A stretch of DNA of 64,000 nt from Hydractinia symbiolongicarpus. Lineage: Eukaryota > Cnidaria > Hydrozoa > Anthoathecata > Hydractiniidae. Every line of letters begins with the position of its first letter. Within the stretch, counting starts at the first letter, position 1. The stretch lies in the NCBI RefSeq assembly GCF_029227915.1, contig NC_079884.1, positions 15,252,001-15,316,000 on the forward strand, read 5' to 3'. This document shows positions 33,237 through 45,917 of this stretch, one piece after another. Under the pieces are notes generated by a model that worked only from the letters and a program-made list of their open reading frames with translations, did no database searches and was not told where the DNA came from. The position numbers and the translations under genes are program-made.

Positions 33237-36200
33237 TCAAGTCATACCTAACAGCTTTCTCATATATTCATAAACAACGTAACTGATACTAACTGCAGGA
33301 GCAACTTTTAGAAAATTGGGTAAAAGTCCACGGTAAAGTCCTAAGTAGCCGTTCTCTTCAACGATTAATTTAAACATGTCACGCATTCCATTTGCACGAA
33401 GTCCACGGAAATTCGGGTCGGTTGCTAGAAAAAAACAGAAATATAATATTCCAACTTTTCCTAAGAAAAATCCAGTTCTAAAATTAAAAATCTGAGATAG
33501 CCATCCGGCTTTTTTTTAAAAGCTATTTTTGAGCTTCTAAAAGCAAACAGAGCTGTTTATTCTGTTTACGGAGATGTCGCATACTATAAAATATGCTTTT
33601 CCTTAGAAATTTAACTTTTATAAGTATATTGGGGTAAGGGAATCCTTAGAAATTAACTGAGGGTAAGTGAAGCATAATTTCAACCTGAACTCTTCAAATG
33701 AGCTTATAGCATTGTACATATTCTACCAGGGTCACATCATGGAGGTAAATTCGAACGTTTACCAATACATGTTACTATCTTGTAAAAACGGCACAAACAA
33801 AGGTATAGTTATCAACATTATTAAGCATATTGTAAGCGTATTTTAAGTACGAAATAAGTTTTTTAAAAAGTATTTTAAGGTCAAAAAAATATTAACTATG
33901 CTTATAACGAAAAAGATCTATATAAAACCTATATAAGATATATATAAGATCTGTATAAAACATGTGAAAGTGTGATAAAAAACGATTTTTTGTGAATATA
34001 ATTGCAACAAAAAATTGGAGATAAAAAGTACGAAAAAAATATTAAGACAATGGCACTTTTTTGGCCACTTTACAAAGTTGGAAAAAAAACATCAACTCGC
34101 GAATTCTCCGCAGCCTGTAAGCTTCGTAAGTGCTACTTTTTTAGATGCTCATGTCATTTTCCGACATTTCTACTTTAGGCCCTAAAATTTGAGATAAAAT
34201 GACCATTCTGACGTCAGCAACAATAGTACATTATGAGAATTTAACCAATTAAGACCCTAAGTTCTAAAGTCCAAATTTCATGAACCTAGAATATAGCCTA
34301 TATAATACACTTGTGGAAACGATATACCAAAAATTTGCCACTTCGTCTTAATATAGTTTGTAAAGGATTGTAACTAGGCGATGCTTAAGTTTTAGCTGCG
34401 AAAGTGTAACAACATATAGCTTGAATTTGAAAGAATTAAAAAAAAAATACATAAAAGGGTGCTTCACTGAAGGTGTGACAAACATGCCGTAACTTCTGCA
34501 TTTTTTTCTTTTACCTTATTAATGAAAAAAGGATTTCAAATAATACCAACATCATTATTAATATCGTTATTATCATTTATACCAAATTCGATTTTCGCAT
34601 TTTTTGCGGATATTGGCCGGAACTTATAACTCAACATGTTAAATTTGCGTCAAATTACACATTTCCATAATGCTTTGGATAAACCCAGGATACTCGATAT
34701 ACAGTACCCAATTAAAACAAATAAATCAATGTTAAGTATGAGGCGGCAGTTAGTTTATAACTTTAACATGTACATGAACAAAACATGGTTGACTCACTTT
34801 GTGCTTGAAGCTTCGTTCGTATCAACGCTAGAGGATAACTTGCTAACTGTCCACACGTGCTTGAAACCGTTCCACAAAACAGCAAGACCAACACTCCAGG
34901 GTCAGTTTTTTCTATGTGCCTGTTCAACCATTTTACTTTTAATGTCTAAAATAATATCATTAAAAATCATCCATTCGTTTACTTATTCAATCGCGTGTTT
35001 ATTTACCATTAATTTTTTAACCATACATTCACCTATGTTTAGATATGTTTACGAAACAAGAAAGGGACTATCTGCAACGACGTTGTCAATATCTTTTATA
35101 AAAGCGCGTCATATGAAAAACGCGCCAAAAATTGATTACAATAAATTAAACGAAAGCGAAATTAAATCAAAACAAATATTGCTACTTCCAAAACTGACAA
35201 AGAAACGGTTAAACACAAAATTCAGAAAAAAAACTTTTATTCGCTTTTTCTACGTGCTTTTATCAGTAGTATTACTATATGACTTATTACTTCGTTAAAA
35301 TATTCGACGTTCAACCCACAACCTTCTTTTTGATTCGAAGGGAGAATAGCAAATTTTTTTGGGAGGTTTACACTGATCTGCACATGCGCATTGAAAAAAT
35401 ATTAATATTTTCTCTGTCGTAGATGACCCCGTCATTGTTTCGTAAGGTCGCTAATATGTTTCAAGGACACCTACTTCGTATACACATAGGTCTATACCAG
35501 CATAGGGAATAACGCCTATCAGACCAGGTGTGAGGCCTCTGTAGAACACTCTTACACCGTCTTGTTTAAAAACCTTTCTGGCACAGTCTACTAAGCCACT
35601 ATATTGGCCAGTTTTTCCAAGCGCCAGTCGTGTTTTTAATACCTAAAAAAAATGATATTTCTTTCACAAAAAAGGAAAATAAACAAGAAATATAATTTTT
35701 CACTACATTGTATGGACGGATAACGGAAACAGTAAACATTACAGGTATGCATGCTCAAGTGTCAGATCTTACCTCCATGGGATATATGGATGTTTGTGAA
35801 CATATTCCTGCAGCCGAACCTGCTATGAAACGCTCGTATACCCGTAACTGTTTCGTGTCTCCGCTGTTGAATAATTTTTTCGTCTAAAAAGTAAATTAAT
35901 AAAGAAGCGACATCATTTCGTCAGGAAAAAACAAAACTATTTCTTCTGGAAATCTGTCAGGAATCATCTTTCCTAAGAAAAAATGAGTACATAGCTACAG
36001 CTATCCGCAAAATGTGTTAAGATAAAGTGGCTAATTTCGAAGTCCGATGCTGCGAGTATTTGTATAGCCGCCTTTACCATCACAAGAGTGGACACACAAG
36101 ATGTTGACGCTATTTGAACTTGTCAAAGCTCAATTGTTAATGTTTATAGCGGGTGGACCCAAGATCTCAGGATTTTAAGTTCGCTCTGAACATTTACACT

Positions 36201-39200
36201 TGTCTTGATCTTAGGTTATTTATTCAGATCCAAACTCTTAAATTATGCCAATTGTTGATTATTCCGTAAATTATTCCGTACGGAAAAAGTGTTCGTAAGT
36301 GCAACTTGTGCATTACAAACGCTGCCTAACTTATGAAAAAGATTGACCAAATTGATGGTTTCGTCAACTTCGTAACATAACCGGGAAAAATTGTGGGGGC
36401 TGCAGCAGCATTTGGAAATTAGAGACGTGTACGTTGTATATATATTTCAAGCGAAATAAACGGAAAAAAATCGCTGTCGTGCAGAACCTATTCGCAGCGT
36501 TGTAACAATTTCGTGTAAGCGATCTTGCCACACAAACTGAAACGTTCGTATATAGTTGTAACTTTACTACGTTTCAATTCCATATAATCAGTAGCTAGGC
36601 TAACACGTTAACACGTTAATGTGAAATTTTTCTATGCTTACTAATAACGCTTTATGTGAAAACCTACTTTATTGGCAGAAAATATCGAGGGGATAAACTT
36701 TCGCGAGCGATTTTTTTTTTCCGTTCACGCGTGAACAAACTTAGCGATTAAAGAAAAGGCGATTTTTTTTCCGTTTTCGCGTGATAAAACTTCGGGATTA
36801 AAAAAAAATGCGAAAAAAGAAAGCAAATATTATTTTGAGGTTTTTAGATTTTTATTACCAGATTCAAATACAATTAAACAAATCATTAGTTGCGAGAGAA
36901 TATTAAGACGAGGAGACAAAAAAAATTTTCGCCAGTCGAGAATTATGTGATTTCGCAACTTTTTAATTAAAATGTTTCAAAACATGCACTTTCGCGAAAA
37001 GGGTAAAAAAACAATTTTGCGTAAAAATAATCAAAAATCGTAAAAATCACGAAACATCCTGCTCGCGAAATTTTCTGCACTAAAAGTAATAAAACCAATC
37101 AGCTGTGAAATATAGTTCACCATAACTCGAATAAACCATAAATAATAAAATAATGAACAATCTGGATAGGAAATTTGGATTATCATGAAGAGGATAACTT
37201 CAGTCTAAAGAAAGAAACTTTAAACTCACATGTTCATAAGCAAAAAATTTAATAGCAGACTCAGGAGCAATCTTTATACAATTGACCATATTACCACGCC
37301 ATAGTGACCTGAAACCTCCTTCACTTAACATTTTTTGAAAGCCTTGCCGAATGCCCCAATCACCTTTGCTATCAGAATGCACCTAAAAAAAAACAAACCA
37401 ACAACCAAAAACACAAACGTTTAGAAAATGGGCTTTGTACATTCCTCTATGAAGTGAAATAGCATATAGCCTACGGAAAATACCGTCAGTGCAAAAGAAA
37501 AAGCATAAATATACACTATTAATACCTGCAGCAGAACTTTTAAACGATCTAATGGAGCTGTACAGGAACGAGACACTACAGGATAAAAATTCAATATAAA
37601 AACAGATGGACGTGTTTAGATACAGGCTAACAGACCGACTTTATCTTGAGGACTAATCATTCAACTTGGTGCAAAGAAAAATTTGACAGAAGAGCTGCAG
37701 TATTAAAATAAAAGTTTTTTAAAACTTTGAATTCTACACGATTTAATTTAAGTCGCTGTGACAAAATCACAATAAAAATTTTTCTAGGTAAGATTATGTA
37801 TATTATAAATATGCTCGAAACCAAAATGCGTCAACAAGATTTACCTACACCAGCGACGCCACCAGACACCAACTGTCTCCACCACATTCCAGTCTTTTTT
37901 TCCTCTTCTGTAAAGTCGTCTGGAACAGAGAAATCTGCCCCAATATCAATAAACTAAAAATAGTTGTTAGAAATATACAAGGAATATCGCTTCAATCTTG
38001 ACCAATTCTGTTTATAAGAATATAGCTACCATGTAACTTTTCTTTTTAAAATGGAGGGAGTATTGGTTCATAAAAAGGACTAGGCTTAACTGAATTTCAA
38101 AACACAGTATATCTTGTTATTCTCGGATCCACTTAAAACTCCCCTTCAAATTATCTCTTTTAGAGAGAGACGCATCGCAAATTATATGTTATAGTCGCTT
38201 CTACTTGTGAAGTGAACAACAACAAATGAACTTACTGTGGAGTGTTTCCAAAATTTGATTATGTCCACCATGTTATGTGCATTTGGGTTTAAGAAATGAA
38301 ATTCCCTCCATTCGTCCCAATCTATTTGTAGTGTGCCATCTTTATCCATTCTATATGCAAAAAATATCATTAGGAAGATAGAAAATACATTAAAAATACG
38401 TTTCAATGTTTTTTGTGAACATTTATGCTATGGGGTGCCTGTAAATACGTTTTACATTATTGGCAAAAATGCCTGTTTATAGAAGCTTTGCAAAAATTAA
38501 ATTAATTTATCTCCTTTATCTATAGGGTAGCAATTATGTTTGATGCTCAGTATTATTTTCCTAGAATTCCTGACATTTCTTTACATTTTCTAACTAAAAT
38601 TTCTGACATTTCTTTACATTTTCTAACTAAAATTTCTGACATTTTTGGCCTCTATTATTCTAAGAAATGTGAACTCGATATAGGAGTATTTATAGAACAG
38701 TTTGTGAAAAAAATTCTTTAAAAGCAGGCCTGAAATTCAATCCTTGCCAATATTTTGAATATTAAAATAGTTCTAATTAACTATATAAACATAAAATTCC
38801 TAACATTTTCCTAAAAAATTTTTCTGACAAATCCTGAGATTCCTGGTAGAGTGGACACCATGGCTTCGAAAGAATCTTAGCTTTAATACGCAAAAGAATT
38901 TCATGCTCAAAAATAAAAAGCTATGCTACACCAAAGATTTAGAATAGTCAAAGATTTTACCATGTTATAATTTTATATTTGTTTACAATAGTAGTATAAT
39001 AACTTTTTTTTTCAATCTTTACAACATACAATTACACTCAGCTTTTGGTAACTCAAACACCGGATAACTAGAACTTTTATTATCGTGAACCATTTTTTTG
39101 GTCCCTTGAGCTTTTGTTAATCCTTTCTTATAAAAAACTTGGATTAACTTGAACTGTGGATAACTCAAACATTTGTTAACTCGACCCATTTTTTGTCCCC

Positions 39201-42200
39201 CACTGATGTTAATTTCTTCAGATAACTCAAACTTTGTACTCTAAAAAGTGAAACTAGAGATTATAGATAAATGTCAGATTTTGTTTTTTGTTTTCGTTTT
39301 TCTAACTCATGATAAAATATAGATAGATAATGTTTTCTGTAAAAGAAAAATTTATTTTACAAGGGACTTGCATGCCTTTTTCATAGCCAAGATTGGACCT
39401 ATTCGAGGTAACTGTTGCCCCACCTCTTCAAAAAATCGCTTTAACTCAAACTGTAATCTTATTTTAGACTAAATTCGACTATACGTTAAGTCGAATTAGT
39501 TTCCTCTATCCCTGGAAGGTTCGAGTTCCGAAAGTTAACTGTACATAATACAATGCAGTGATGGCATAATTTCGTACTTGTTTATTAATGTGTCAACTTC
39601 ATGTTCAGAAACTTTCACACCTAAGTTTTTAAAAGCATTACGAAGCTCGTCTCTTGAAACAGTACCTAAAAGAAAGAAAATAATATTAATTGGAATAAAA
39701 ATAGAACTTTTAGTGCTGACTTATGTGCTTATTTTACATGGCTACCCTCACAAACATTGAGTGATATAACCTGTCTATTATTTCCAGAAGGGGCCATGGC
39801 TTTTATGGGGAGTCCTAGAGTATTTAATGCTCATTTTAAGATACAAAGCCCAATTAGGGTCCACACTCTACCAATCAACTCCCTGCAACATCCAACAGCC
39901 CACACATTGTGCCATCTTCCCAATTTCCTTTACATAACTTGGGTTAATTTGGGACTATGGTAACAGCATTGAACCCTAGTCTCCCGCACAAAGATCAAGA
40001 GTTGTGTATACTAAGCTATGGGACTGATTCGCAAAAAAGAGTTGTTTGCTAAAGTAACGAAAAAATGCAGCTAATATGTTTTTTTATTTGAAGTGCACAA
40101 TTATTCCGAATATCATTTAATTAGGTTGTCCACAAATATCTGAATTCTAAAATTCTTGAGGAATTTTCAAGGTTTTTGAAGACACCTCCAAAAAACTTTA
40201 GATATTAGTCAATGGGAAAAATCACGCATTGGTTGTTACTTATATTTTCTCTTCTTTATACATACTTCATGCATTGTATTTTGTGCATTTTGGTTCACCT
40301 CTTAGCTTGAAGTAATTAAGTTACTTTGTAGGTTCTGAAATAATGCTGCACACAGCAACAATTTTAAACAGAATACAGCTATCAATACAGAGAAGCAAGA
40401 TGTATTATTTACCCAATAAATTTGGTCAACAGGAGAGTAGGCTATAATGGAGAAAACAGGACAAACCGTGTAACGGTGATATTTCGATTGTTATCATCAA
40501 AGATAGACAATGTGAGAACAGTTCGAGTGCAAACAGTTTTGTAAAAGTATCTTAAATGAATGCTTCTTTCTTTATGCTTCTTTCTTTATATTACATTTTA
40601 AAATTGGCAGAAGGTGAGTAAGAAAACACAATAATGAGTTAAAATCTTTTATGTTGTGAAAAAATTGTCTCCTGAGGGACTCTCTCTCTCTCATGATTCA
40701 CCAATTGGGACCTAATGGTTACAATTGTTAATTTCTAGCTAAAACCCTGTCACGCCTTTGCATGACATGTGTTCAAAAGATTAGCTCACTAAGTGAAGTA
40801 AACTTTATTAAAACATAAGTCACTGATGTGAACTAAGCATAAGGGTCATTTGATGTCAAAAGTTTTTGTCATTATTTACAACATAAAAGAAATAGCTTGA
40901 AGAAAGCATGCATTTGATACACAAATACTGCAGGAACATTGATTCTTCTATATTTATAAAATTTATATGTTACAAGGCATGCAAAGAACATTAAAACGCA
41001 CACCAAAACTCTTCTTTCCTATAAGAAGAGTTTGTGATGATCATTGCCTGCCATGTGAGTTATGGGTATAATTTTGACTTCCAAATTCATGTTGGCACTC
41101 AGCAATTGCAAAGTTGAATGCTGACGTGTTAATAAAAAAATGCTAATTCACATAGCAAAAAGTTGACAATTTGATTTTCCTTCAAATTTGTTTTGCTCTT
41201 ATTTTCTCTCTTAATTCAACTGTTACTTCTGGAAGAATGCTATCACAAAACAAAATATAAATTCGTAATGCAAAACAAAACTTTGTGGATATGAAACACA
41301 ACTTTGCCAATGAGAAGTAAGCATATGGCATTTCATGCTGGCATTTTTTGCCAATGCTAAATAAATTTTTATTAAGGACAACACAAAGGACAACACAAGG
41401 TCCAGGTTTTGTACACTTAAAGACAATAAAATTTGTGATCTTAAAATAAAAATTTATTGTATATTTTTACCTTAGTAATATTTATTTTAACAATAATAAT
41501 AAATTCTAATGAAACAAAAATCACAAGTCTGTTTGTTTTTTTTAAAAAAAAAATTAAAAAAGTTTGACGTCAGTTTTGTCACAGGGAAAATCTCTTTTTA
41601 AATGCGCACTATGATCCATTCGTTTCACATGTTTTTTTGGAGGTGCAAATTTGTGAAGTACAGAGATTTTTTGTTCATACAGTGCGGGCCCTAATTGGGT
41701 CTGCATAGCTCACAACGAGCATTAAATACTCTGGGACTCTCCATCTAAGCCATGGCCCCTCCTGGAAATAATAGACAGGGTATATCCCCGAAATTAGTGA
41801 GGCTAGCCGTGTAAAATATGCACATCTATCTATCTATCTATCTTAAAGGAGATTGTTATCCTGTCAGCATCTGAAAATGTGTTGCGTAGGGACTGCAAGG
41901 GTTAATGTTACAATAAAGAGTAGTGGCCCTTAGTCTGAAGTAGCTGCATTTATGCAAATACAGCTAAGTACAGTTATTCAGATACTGGTTAGTATAGAAT
42001 TTTGCTTGAGAAAATTGGAAAGATAAATCGCATTTTACTTAAATCAAATAGTGAATGCCAAATGCCATATATAAAAATACATTTAAAACGTCCAATTTCA
42101 ATTTGTCACAACTGACCTGTATTACTTGTGTCAATACTTTTGAATACCAGCCAAAGTTTTTGTTCGTGATCATGACAATATTTCAAAAATTCATCAAACG

Positions 42201-44218
42201 ATAAATGATCATCATCTGTGTCATCTCCTAATTCTATGATAACCTGAAAATAAAATTAAAAACATAATTGGAGAAAAATCACAAAAGAAGCTGTCCAGAA
42301 GGGTTCTTTTATAATTTTATTTTATTTGGCATAAAAATAAATCACATTGTGCATGATAACAGGGGCTAGTCCAGATCAATTTGGACATTGTTATTACTGT
42401 TTTGGGGACATCCAATTTGGGCACCTAAAAAAAAGAACTTTATAATTTTTTTTTAATGTTTTGGTGGTTTCTATTGCAGATTTTGTAAGTATCTACACAT
42501 TAAAACATTAACACTGTTTGATGCAAACAATTTTAGTTTCTTTTTTTTAAAGGGCTGCCTTAAGCAATCTAAATATCCCTCACAAACACCAAAAAAATTG
42601 AGGGGCTACCAATGCCCAAAATGATATACTGTATCCTGCCGGGATAAGATCAATCACAGGAATGAAGAGGATATAATCCCCTTGCTTTAATTTATTCCAT
42701 GTCTTTTCATATATTTTTTTATATTTTGAGTGACCATTTGTTGCTTGAAAGTATGGAAAATATTTGGAAATATCTAATGTTTAATAGTAACATTTAAGAT
42801 TAAAAAAAAATTAAGTCCTACATACTTGTCTGTTAAATGTGAGGATTATTGTAAGCTGTGTAAGTTTAAGGGGTGCAATATACTAGACGTCGCTACTTCA
42901 GCTAGATAGATTTTACACAGCTAGTCTCACAAATATCAAGGAATATACCCTGATTATTATTCTCAGGAGGGACAATGGCTTAGGGTATGGTCCTGATTAT
43001 ATACTGCTAACTTTGAGCTTTGCTGACCCAATTATGGTCTGCACTCTACCAGACAACTCTGTGCAACATCCAATAGCTCACACATTGTGCCATGTCCCCA
43101 ATTTTTCTCACATGACTTGGGTTAACCCAGGGCTATGGTAACATTCACCCACCCATATTGGACCGCTGCCAAAGGGAATAAAACCCCGGTCTACCGCCCG
43201 GTGCAAGAGATATAACCACTAAGCTACGGCATGGCCAGGTATGATAAGCTTTAGCTTGGAATATTTCTACATAATTCGAGTTGGAAACATGCTTTATTAC
43301 AGGGCCTTCAAAACACTTTTCCTAGCAATACTAACAATGTCAATCTTGAAAAAGGGAGATGGAGTCACAAGCAAGATTAACAATCTGGAAAGTTCAGTCA
43401 GACACCCAGGTGTTTCAAGTTTTACAGCCTCCATTAGGTGATGTTCATGCTATGAGAAATGGCCATTTTACCCAACCAGTCCTAAAATCAGCCAACTGCA
43501 CTATCGAAAAAGAATATTAATAGTGGAAAGATAGTACTATGGACATTCAGCTGTTTATTTTGCTAAATAAATTGCCCCTATTTCTTTGTTATCCAGTCAA
43601 AATCTATTGTTTTATTTGAATCCTTTCATGTTGGTCTAAAAACACCCCATACAACAACTTTAAAGTCAATAATCATCTTGATTCTTGTGCTCTAAAGTTA
43701 TTCTTTTTTTGATATTCATGAAACAGGCCCGGGGATGCTCAATTATGACAACTTTTTGTTATGTATATATATGTTTCTACTTTAATTGTGATTAAAAAAA
43801 CTTATTTTTTAAAAAAGGCAATAACAAACCTAATTAGACATTTAGTAGTGTGCACACCACCACTACTGTTGGCGTAACACCAAGGGTATCAGCTAGCTTA
43901 AGAATATTACCTGCATATTATAGGTTAGCATGTCTGCGTAATGCATAGCTGTATAAGGTACCAGCAGGCATAAAAATTGGTGTAGGATATGAAAGCTGTT
44001 GTGTTGTGGTTGTGCCTTACCTCAGCTTGACCTGGTGAGTAGTGGAACCCAAGTTTTTTAATTCCTTCGCTTAGTTCCGTCGCATCGATTCTTCCGTCTC
44101 TATTAGTATCTAACTTTTGAAATAAATCTGAAATTCTTTTTTCGTCGAATTTGTAACCTTCAAACAGGGACGGTTTAGCACTACCAAATTCGTTTTTTCC
44201 CTCCACATGTTCCGCCAT
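33237..44218 (-). CDS. SCaMC-type calcium-binding mitochondrial carrier (SLC25A23/24/25 family), 11 exons
   Basis: Exons, 5' to 3' on the minus strand: 44218-44021, 42243-42117, 39665-39578, 38350-38236, 37953-37845, 37575-37526, 37382-37230, 35883-35773, 35642-35475, 34945-34798, 33424-33237. All introns are GT-AG, phases agree, and the sum is 1,455 bases (484 aa), the usual SCaMC length. The N-terminal half has EF-hand loops: [12 protein letters not shown] (exon 1), a weaker [12 protein letters not shown] (exon 2), DTSNTGTVSRDE (exons 2-3) and [12 protein letters not shown] (exon 4). The C-terminal half has three mitochondrial carrier repeats with PLDRLK, PMEVLK and PLALIR signatures. The family exchanges ATP-Mg for phosphate across the inner mitochondrial membrane under Ca2+ control. 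SINEs and a MITE lie in its introns. Confidence 0.92.
39035..39541. mobile_element. TA-flanked MITE in an SCaMC intron
   Basis: Left end TA-CACTCAGCTTTTGGTAACTC, right end mirrored as CGGAACTCGAACC-like sequence ending CTG-TA. Imperfect inverted ends, internal AACTCAAAC repeats, no ORF. Same general type as 32,753-33,193. Confidence 0.55.
39745..40022 (-). mobile_element. tRNA-derived SINE, copy 1
   Basis: On the minus strand it opens CCATAGCTTAGTATAC (A-box-like) and GGGTTCAATGCT (B-box-like), then a body with AACTTGGGTTA... and CAACATCCAACAGCCCACAC in complement. The body is shared with copies at 41,690 and 42,886. It lies in an SCaMC intron, same strand as the gene. Confidence 0.65.
41690..41815 (+). 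mobile_element. tRNA-derived SINE, truncated copy 2, inverted
   Basis: Reverse complement matches the tail half of copy 1 (GAGCATTAAATACTC, CCATGGCCCC, AATAATAGACAGG). The tRNA-like head is missing. A short (TATC)n follows at 41,825. Confidence 0.6.
42886..43236 (-). mobile_element. tRNA-derived SINE, copy 3
   Basis: Minus-strand head GCCGTAGCTTAGTGGTTATA then ACCGGGGTTTTATTCCC, the spacing of Pol III A and B boxes in a tRNA. The body agrees with copy 1 (CAACATCCAATAGCTCACAC, TGACTTGGGTTAA). Nearly full length, in the first SCaMC intron. Confidence 0.65.
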
Positions 44219-44561
44219 TTTGAAATCACAGACTCAATGTTTTGTTTACAACTTTTTTTACCGGGTGGTTTGCGTTTCGACAAGCTCCGGGGGTGGCCAG
44301 GCCCTGCCGCGAAGGAATTGGGTGCGACAGGAAGAAAGAGTGGAACACACAAGGAGGCGAGGAGTCATGAAATATCAGTGCCAATAACATTGACTATTAT
44401 GCATGTCTTTAAATTATTGAAAAGTAGTTCCTCATATCTTACACGTACAGGCAACACTGAACGTTAAACGTTAATAATAGATTTTGACTGGATAACATAT
44501 ATTAAAAAATTTTCATTTGTATTTTTAATTTATAGGGAGAAGAACCATATTTTTATGTGGA

Positions 44562-44784
<223 letters not shown>

Positions 44785-44910
44785 GTTAACTGAGGAAGGC
44801 CAAATTCACGTTGGTTGTGTAGTTAGCTCGATAGGCCAAGCGAAAGTCAATCTTTTAACGTTTATACGTTTACGGAACTTTTCAGCGCGGGAAAGTTTCG
44901 GAAACTAAAT

Positions 44911-45566
44911 TATTTATGGCGTTTTATATGGGACAATATTCGTGTATGGTTTTTGTCGCGTCGTATCTTTCTTTGTGGGGTGTTTTTTGTCGCGTCGCAT
45001 CTTTCTTTGTGGGGTGGTTTTTTGTCGAGTCGTATTTATGTTTTTAGAGGCTTTTTTTACTTTGCGGCGTATTTCACTTCGTGGCGTATTTCACTACGCG
45101 GCGTTATTCACTTCGTGGCGTATTTTATTTCGTACCGAAAAATTTTTATTCTTTTTTAACACGAATTGCTAAATTTATGTAGCGCTTACAAGAAATCCAA
45201 GTTACGTGAATAAAGTGCGGTAAAATAAACAAAACCTTTAGTTTAGTGCTAAAAATTATATTCTATATTTTCAAGTTAGTTTCATATTTGTGATTATGAA
45301 GAAATATTATGTTTTGTGTAAGAGTTTTATGTAATAATTTATGTTTATGTAGTTAGAAACATGAGATCACACCAACATGAGTAATACGCCACGACGAAAA
45401 GCATTACGCTGCAAAAAAAACACACCGCGAAGAAAGATCCAACACGACGAGAAGTACTATGAGTCGAAGAAATTTACGCCACGAAGAAAGATACGACACG
45501 TCGAAAACTATTATGAGTCAAAGAAAACCATACACGAATATTGTCCCACATATAACTCCATAAATA
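44911..45566. mobile_element. Foldback/MITE element with long inverted arms
   Basis: The left arm begins TATTTATGGCGTTTTATATG and the right arm mirrors it, sharing GGGACAATATTCGTGTATGG and CGTCGTATCTTTCTT blocks. Arms contain short tandem phrases (CACTTCGTGGCGTATTT). Central ~200 bp AT-rich. No coding capacity. Confidence 0.65.
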
Positions 45567-45917
45567 CAAGACCGTTAACATTCTTCTTAGTTCTCTGCTC
45601 AGGACTTTCTTTTCAGAACGCACTCATTGGTGTCAAAGTTATTAATGAAAATTCTTTGAACAGTAGCAGTGTAATTCTTTCTCACTTAGTCAAAATGTTC
45701 GTAAAACCGTTTTGCTACAGAAGGACAGTGAGTACGAGTAAATGACACAATAACTGAAAACGTTTAATTGGTAATATATCTATTTAATTTTTTTTTTTTT
45801 CTATACTCTTCTTTAATACTTTGGAAGAGTTGTCCTCCAGACACAGGTTGTACTGTTTACTGGTTAACAGTAGCAGATGGAAACCATCTGACCTGACATT
45901 TACGCGTTCTTCTATAT

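Noticed and set aside
34636-35298. 220-codon plus-strand frame with hydrophobic stretches
   Set aside because: It overlaps, on the opposite strand, an SCaMC exon (34,798-34,945) with clear splice sites and carrier signature; the rest is intron.
44110-44467. Short frames on both strands upstream of SCaMC
   Set aside because: They overlap the first SCaMC exon or its 5' flank and show no domain or splice support.
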